Of a DNA stretch of 64,000 nt, positions 41,801 to 47,800 are shown in pieces; the stretch's first letter is position 1; every line of letters begins with the position of its first letter. This DNA comes from Nipponacmea schrenckii. Taxonomy: Eukaryota; Mollusca; Gastropoda; Lottiidae. A program made the translations under genes and the position numbers. The stretch is from contig JAUJPP010000003.1 of the NCBI GenBank assembly GCA_030562195.1, positions 20,367,398 through 20,431,397 on the forward strand. The letters are read 5' to 3'. Below the pieces are notes generated by a model. The model was not told where the DNA came from. It saw only the letters and a list, made by a program, of their open reading frames with translations, and did not search any database.

Positions 41801-44800
41801 CGCCACTAGATATTAATCATTTGTTACAAAAGTATAAGATTGGAAATCCAAAATAATAGGTAAAAATATTGACATCTTTGCCCCTTTTCTTTTGCCCAAC
41901 CAGGTGCAGAAAAACTTCCATTTCAAGCAGACTAATTTGATTGATTGTATAATTACAGTTGTTGTTGGTAGTAGCAGCAGCATTCGGTGTTATATTATAT
42001 CGTGTAACTGTAGCAGCTATATTCTATAGTGTTAAACAAGAAGATATCAGTGCCCGGGCCAATTTATTAACTACTGTAACGGCTGCTATTATAAACTTGA
42101 TTATAATTGTTATTCTTAGTATGGTAAGTACTAGGCCAGAAGTACCTTATTTCACATATTCCTAATGAGCTATTGGACTTTGTGGTCATCACTCATTTGG
42201 TAAGATTAACTTCCAACACTCAGTTTGGTTCTTTTAGTACCTTATTTCACATATTCCTAATGAGCTATTGAACTTTGTGGTCATCACTCATTGGTCAGAT
42301 TAACTTCCAACACTCAGTTTGGTTCTTTTAGAAAGTTTATCTTTCAACACACAGTGTGGTTCAATTAGTAAGATTATCTTCCAACACACAGTGTGGTTCA
42401 TTTAGTAAGATTAACTTCCAACACTGTTGGAAGTTAATCTTATTAAATGAACCAGTTTGGTTCTTTATTGACCTTGAGTCATTGACTCATCGATAAAAAT
42501 ATACATTTATTACATTATACATATACTACAATATCAACATTAAATAAACATCAATATTACATATACATAGAATTTTGCTGAAGAGAGCAGTAAAAAACAA
42601 GACATTAATTTGATAGCTTTATTTTCCTGTTTTCACACATACATGTAAGTAAAAACTTTCCTTAGTTCAATTAGTAAGATTATCCTCCAACACTCAGTGT
42701 GGTTCAATTAGTAAGATTATTTTCCAACACATAGTGTGGTTCAGATTTTAAGATTATTTTCCAACACTCAGTTCAGTGTGGTTCTTTTTGTAAGACTATC
42801 CTCCAAAACCCAGTGTGGTTCATTTAGTAAGATTATCTTCCAACACTCAGTGCGGTTCCTTTAATAAGATTATCTTCCAACACTCAGTATGGTTTATTTA
42901 GTAAGATTATCCTCCAACATTCAATGTCGTTCATTTAGTAAGATTATCTTCCAACACTCAGCATGGATCAATATTAGTAAGATTATTGTTCCACATTCAG
43001 TGTGGCTCAATAAGATTATTTTCCAACATCCAATGTGGTTCTTTTAATAAGATTAACTTCCAACACTCAGCGTGGAACAATATTAGTAAGATTATCTTCC
43101 AACAATCAGTGCGGTTCAATTAGTAAGACTATCTTCCAATGCTCAGTGTGGTTCAATTGGTAAGACTATCCTCCAACACTCAGTGTGGTTCATTTAGTAA
43201 GATTATCTTCCAACAATCAGTGGGGTTCATTTAGTAAGTTTATCTTTCATCACTCAGTGTCATCCATTTAGTAAGATTATCTTCCAACACACAGCGTGGA
43301 TCAATATTAGTAAGATTATTTTTCAATATCCAGTGTGGTTCAATTAGTAAGATTATTGTTCAACATTCAGTGTGGTTCAATTAGTAAGATTATTGTTCCA
43401 CATTCAGTGTGGTTCAATTAGTAAGATTATTGTTCAACATTCAGTGTGGTTCAATTAGTAAGATTATTGTTCAACATTCAATGTGGTTCAATTAGTAAGA
43501 GTATTGCTCAACATTCAGTGTGGTTCAATTAGTAAGATTATTGTTTAACATTCAGTGTAGTTCAATTAGTAAGATTATTTTCCAACATTCAGTGTGGTTC
43601 TTTTAATAAGATTAACTTCCAACACTCAGTGTGGTTCATTTAGTAAGATTATTTTTTTATATTAATTTAGTCATCATCTTTCAGCACATTAAGCATATGC
43701 CTGAAAACCGAATCCATCATATTCTTTTGTTTGACTTCTCTTGGACAGAAATGAAGCAAGCTCATAACGTGATGATTGATGAAGAGAAAACATTGTTTCT
43801 TATAGTTTCAGTCGAAATTACTTAGCCTAACCCAGAGTAAAAGTCTACATTCACCTGGAAGGTAAAATAAGTGTGTTATAATGAAATGTAATGTAAACAA
43901 TCAAATCACTATTTCATTTTCAGATTTATTTAAGAATTGCTGAATTTTTAACCAACTTTGGTAAGTGACCTTATTGTAGTCTTACCATACAAAAATTTAA
44001 CATTATGATATCATTTTCATGTTTGCATATACAAAATATATATCTTTAGATTATTTTGTTTTTCTTTTCAGAAATGCATAGAACAGAGACAGAATGGGAA
44101 GATAGTTTTACATTTAAAATGTTTTTGTTTCAATTTATCAACCATTATTCATCTCTATTCTATATAGCATTCTTCAAAGGAAAGTAAGTTCACCTTGTAA
44201 AAAGAAAAATAAAGATTTAGAAGTATTACAACAATCTTCACAATGTCTAGCTATTATGAAATCGTCCCTTTGTTACATGTACTTTGTAGTACCTTGATCA
44301 TTGTGAAGATGGATTATAACTAAACCATCTAAACTCTGCGGAACTTGTATGTCTCTTTTATTAGATTTTAACTGTAAACCAGAATTCTGTTCAAGCGTTA
44401 AAATGGTCATCCTCTATGAGAAAGTCAGCCTTGTATCATATGAAGTACAATTTGTGGATTGCTCCTCTCCAGTATACATGTAGGAATGAGATCAGTACTT
44501 AGTTAGTTTCATTGCATTTGGTGTTTGTCAACAAATACACTATTAGTTATTTTATTTTTTGATAATTTGTTTTGTTCAGATTTTTGGGCCGACCAGGAGA
44601 GTATAACAGAGAATTAAATGGTAAAAGACAAGAAGAGGTACTATTGTTATGTTTATATCATTTCCTTTATTTCCAGACTTACATGATTAAGTAACGATAA
44701 GTCAATTGACCTGGATGCAGTACTTTCTTGCCACATCACCAATTATTTGTATGAAATATGTAATAGAGAAATTTCAGAATAAAATTAGAATGTTTTTATA

Positions 44801-47800
44801 TATGTTTCATTGTGTATAGTTAATGTATGTGGTTTAAGACACATTTTCTTATAGAAGCACTGGCCTAGGTCAGAAGTATGTGTATAATTTGTGTGTTAGA
44901 TTTGAGTAATGTATGACATTCACTGTATGTATAATTTGTGTGTTATATTTGAATAGTGTGATCCGGCTGGGTGTTTAATAGAATTATGTATACAACTTGC
45001 TATAGTTATGGTTGGAAAACAAGCCCTCAACAACTTTAAAGAAATCATTTTACCGTGAGTAACAATAGATTTTACTTTTTATACGCCCACATGAAAATGT
45101 GGACGTATATTGCCATCACCCATGTCCGTCCGTCAACAATTACTTGTGTACGCGATACAGGCCAGAGTTTGTATCAGATTTGAATGAAACTCTGTAAGTG
45201 TATTCATCTTGATAATATCTCGGACAAGTTAAAAAATGACACGATTCCAGATGTCGGTTTATGAGTTATGGCACTTGATTAATTGAAAAAACGTAAAAAT
45301 TTACTTGTGTACGCAATAGAAGCTGTAGTTTTTATCCGATTTGAATGAAACTTGGTATGTGTATTCATCTTGATAATATCTCGGACAAGTTCAAAAATTG
45401 CGCGATTCCAGATGTCGGTTAATGAGTTATGGCCCTTGATTATAGGTATAAACGTTAAAATTTACTTGTGTACGCAATAGAAGTTGTAGTTTTCATCCAA
45501 TTTGAATGAAACTTGGTATGTGTATTCATCTTGATAATATTTCGGACAAGTTCAAAAATGGCGTGATTCCAGATGTCGGTTAATGAGTTTTGGCCCTTAA
45601 ATAAATGGAAAAACGTTAAAATTTACTTGTGTACGCAATAGAAGCTGTAGTTTTCATCCGATTTGAATGAAACTTGGTATGTGTATTCATCTTGATAATA
45701 TCTGGGACAAGTTCGAAAATGGTACGATTCCAGATGTCTATTTATGAGTTATGGCCCTTGATTATATGTAAAAACGTTAAAATTTACTTGTGTACGCAAT
45801 AGAAGTTGTAGTTTTCATCCAATTTGAATGAAACTTGGTATGTGTATTCATCTTGATAATATTTCGGACAAGTTCAAAAATGGCACGATTCCAGATGTCG
45901 GTTTATGAGTTATGGCCCTTGATTAAATGAAAAAACGTTAATATTTACTTGTGTACACAATAGAAGCTATAGTTTGCATCCAATTTTAATGAAACTTGGT
46001 ATGTGTATTCATCTTGATAATATCTCGGACAAGTTCAAAAAGGCACGATTCCAGATGTCGGTTTATGAGTTATTGCCCTTGATTAAATGAACAACTTACA
46101 AATGTACTTGTGTATGCAATAGAAGCTATAGTTTTCATCTGATATGAATGAATCTTGGTATGTGTATTCATCTTGATAATATCTCGCCAGATGTCTGTTT
46201 ATGAGTTATTGCCCTTGATTTAATGAGAAAATGTTAAAATTTACTTGTGTACGCAAAGAAGCTGTAGTTTTTATCTGATTTGAATGAAACTTGGTATGTT
46301 TATTCATCTTATTAACATCTCGGACAAGTTCAAAATGGTGTGATTCCAGATGTCGGTTTATGAGTTATGGCCCTTGATTAAATGAAAAAACATGGAATAT
46401 TCTGTTTGCTGAAGTGGGCGTATGTTACCTTGCCTGGCAAGCTATCTTTTATAATAAAACACATTTCAGACACTTTTAAATGAATAAATATTTAGGTTTA
46501 TATTCCCACAATGTAAATTGTTGAAACGCTGTGTACAATAAAACTCAGGAGTAGTATACCATAAAATTATGACCAGTTATTTAATGTAATCTCTTCCCCT
46601 TACAGTGGCTTCAAGTTTGTATATATTTATGTATTACAGTAAAATTATGAATGTCTATAAAACATGGGGTATACCTAAAGAACAGAAACAGAAGTTACCA
46701 CGATGGGAAGATGACTATAATCTATCTGGTATGAATAAATTGGGATTATTTGATGAATATCTAGAAATGGGTGAGTGCCTTGGCTTAAATGTCTTCTTTA
46801 AGGCTATCTTTGTAAGGTGTAAAAATTATAAAGGTTAAGCTTATTTCATTAAATATCTGACCAAACTATTTTGGTTTCCTCCCTCTGAACTTTATTTTGC
46901 ACATTGTCATCATCAGATGAAATGAGGATGTTACACACGTATAGATAATAAACAATAGCAATACCATCCCAGTGTGATAAGAATGTAAATTGTTGAAACA
47001 TTGTGTACCGTGTACAATATATTACTCAGGATTAGTATACAATAAAATTGTGTTCGGTAGTTTATTTTCAGCCCTTATTCGTAAAAAAAATCTTTAAGCC
47101 AATCAGATTTTAAACCCGACGTAATATTTGAATATATTTAACTTAACATCTATAATTAATTAATTTTAATTAAAATTTTAACGCCAGTTTTACTTTGATT
47201 ATTTGTTTATTTCAGTCATACAGTTTGGATTTGTAACCATCTTTGTGGCAGCCTTCCCTCTTGCTCCATTATTTGCCTTACTGAACAACATCATTGAAAT
47301 AAGACTTGATGCTTATAAATTTGTAACACAGTGGCGTAGACCATTAGCTATACGTGCTCAGGACATTGGTATTTGGTTTGGTATTTTACGTGGTATTTCT
47401 GCTATTGCTGTCATTACTAATGTAAGTAGTTTGAATGGATTTTGTTGATATTTTAATTAAAGATGCCTCTATGACTTAAATGGAAATGAAGCATTAGATT
47501 AACCAGGTATATTTTTTAAGAGAATAGGAATAGTACTAAGTTTTCAATCAAGTGTATGTGTTCTTGTAATTGTATTTAATGTCTTTTTTTAGGTCACTAG
47601 TGCGAAGGTCCTTGTATATCTTTTGTAACTTTTGCAATTGTGAGGTCATAAAACACTTTGCAAGAGCTGCAGTTATCCATTTCAAACATGGAATCATGCA
47701 AATTGATTCACATAAAAAGTTTATAAAAATCTCTTTGCATTCACTTTCAAATTTGGATATTGACCAAGATAAAGAATATAAATTTCATAATTTGATTAAA

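Noticed and set aside
46605..46639. Use of the upstream acceptor CCCCTTACAG|TGGCTT for anoctamin exon 24
   Set aside because: In the required phase it reads to a TAA within about 12 codons; the downstream AG at 46639 restores the conserved frame.
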